From positions 1-22,593 of the forward strand of contig JAZQMK010000064.1 of the NCBI GenBank assembly GCA_045543455.1: a stretch of DNA of 22,593 nucleotides, written 5' to 3'. This DNA is from SIG291 sp045543455 (lineage in GTDB: Bacteria; Bacillota; Clostridia; Lachnospirales; Lachnospiraceae). Shown piece after piece: positions 22,086 to 22,593 of this stretch. The position numbers were made by a program, and so were the translations under genes. The notes beneath the pieces are model-generated. The model worked only from the letters and a program-made list of their open reading frames with translations, made no database searches and was not told the DNA's origin. The stretch's first letter is position 1, and every line of letters starts with the position of its first letter.

Positions 22086-22493
22086 ATGAAGCTATCTACA
22101 AAGGCAAGATATGGTTTAAAGGCTTTAGTGGACCTTGCTGAAAATAGCAAGACTGAGCCTGTGTCAATAAGTAGTATTGCTTTAAGACAAAAAATATCGG
22201 AAAGCTATTTAGAGCAGCTTATGCTAAAACTTAGAAAAGCTGATATAATTAAGAGTGTACGTGGTGTTAATGGAGGATATATTTTGTCGAGAGAGGCAGA
22301 TAAGATAACCGTAGGTGAGGTACTTAGAGTATTAGAAGGTGATTTGACTTTAGTTGAATGTCCATATTTAAACGAGGAGGCAGACTGTGATAACGAACAT
22401 AGCTGTGTTACAAAATACGTATGGAAAAAAGTAAATGATAGTATTAACGATACGGTAGATAAAATTACAATAGGTGAATTGATGAATATATGA
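22086..22493 (+). CDS. iscR: Rrf2 family regulator, IscR-like
   Basis: A 135-residue DNA-binding protein that in this family senses [2Fe-2S] clusters and controls Fe-S cluster assembly. It has a winged helix-turn-helix (MKLSTKARYGLKALVDLA; ISSIALRQKISESYLEQL; VRGVNGGYIL) and three cysteines with IscR-like placement (Cys92, Cys101 and Cys107 from this start, in VECPYLNEEADC and HSC). The spacing of the first two is wider by some residues than in E. coli IscR. ATG 22086 is chosen because GGAGG (22075-22079) is 6 bp away; it abuts ATG 22080. The promoter, operator and cysteines together suggest autoregulation. Downstream genes, expected to be cysteine desulfurase and scaffold, are outside the window. 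CymR is an alternative but lacks the cysteines. Confidence 0.85.
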   Translation: MKLSTKARYGLKALVDLAENSKTEPVSISSIALRQKISESYLEQLMLKLRKADIIKSVRGVNGGYILSREADKITVGEVLRVLEGDLTLVECPYLNEEADCDNEHSCVTKYVWKKVNDSINDTVDKITIGELMNI

Positions 22494-22590
22494 CTTGCTA
22501 GCGCAAGTCAATTAGGAATTTGCTTTGCAAATTCTGGTAAAAATATGACTTGCTAGCGCAAGTCAACATATAACTTGCTAGCGCAAGTTA
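22491..22590. repeat. Cluster of three 20-bp palindromes and one related hairpin
   Basis: TGACTTGCTAGCGCAAGTCA occurs at 22491-22510 and 22546-22565, and TAACTTGCTAGCGCAAGTTA at 22571-22590. Each is an 8-bp perfect stem with a TAGC loop; the third differs by a paired change that keeps the stem. Between them GAATTTGC-TTT-GCAAATTC (22516-22534) forms another 8-bp hairpin. The first copy includes the TGA stop of the regulator. There is no T run, so they are not standard terminators. Confidence 0.9.
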
Positions 22591-22593
22591 ATT

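Noticed and set aside
22491..22590. CRISPR array
   Set aside because: The repeats are full palindromes of 20 bp at uneven spacing (55 and 25 bp), spacers do not have constant length, and no cas genes are present.

Overview
The window looks like chromosomal DNA from a low-GC, spore-forming, anaerobic Firmicute, most likely a member of the Lachnospiraceae (Clostridia). Reasons: a Gram-positive-type replicative polymerase PolC; the sporulation genes spoIIGA, sigE, sigG and a YlmC/YmxH protein, with Spo0A-box sequences in front of spoIIGA; a DUF5688 protein and a DUF6273 surface protein, both of types common in that family; and tRNA genes without an encoded CCA end. No phage, transposase, CRISPR or secretion-system genes were seen. 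The family assignment is inference.

Layout. 1-3476: 3' part of polC (the gene runs off the left edge). 3543-4901: a GGDEF-EAL protein with a degenerate GGDEF motif and a complete set of recognisable EAL residues, then a strong terminator. 5024-5095: tRNA-Glu(CTC) on the minus strand. 5259-6017: an AIM24-family protein. 6018-7706: a sporulation promoter carrying three Spo0A-box sequences, then spoIIGA and sigE. 7717-8493: sigG in reverse orientation, converging on sigE with 10 bp between the stop codons. 8615-10773: ylmC, then nrdR, aroE and aroK behind a good sigma-A promoter. 10863-11420: efp with its own promoter and terminator. 11421-11951: a non-genic, decayed-looking stretch with repeats, small hairpins, a tandem operator-like repeat, a promoter-like sequence and a short gene remnant. 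11952-13391: an orphan solute-binding lipoprotein. 13392-13690: a terminator, a long inverted repeat and a promoter. 13691-14605: a DUF5688 protein. 14650-14723: tRNA-Arg(CCG) on the minus strand. 14827-18406: a tightly packed set rluF-type pseudouridine synthase, ligA, metA. 18527-21918 (minus): a SpoVB-like flippase followed by a DUF6273 surface protein. 22086-22493: an IscR-like Rrf2 regulator with a promoter and a near-perfect palindromic operator, followed by a cluster of small palindromes at the right edge.

How it fits together. SpoIIGA is the protease that activates pro-SigE in the mother cell, SigG runs the late forespore programme, and YlmC and the SpoVB-like flippase belong to families linked to sporulation. 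NrdR, AroE, AroK, EF-P, LigA, RluF and PolC are housekeeping functions. MetA carries Glu at position 111, the residue associated with acetyl-CoA specificity, so methionine synthesis probably goes through O-acetylhomoserine.

I did not find an obviously new multi-gene system. The points most worth a second look are: the apparent absence of a usable start codon in spoIIGA where its ribosome binding site sits (a TAA interrupts the conserved N-terminus); the inverted sigG gene with a hairpin spanning both stop codons; the direct-repeat operator and promoter inside the decayed region; the related repeats on both sides of the orphan lipoprotein; and the right-edge palindromes, where one copy has a compensatory base-pair change.
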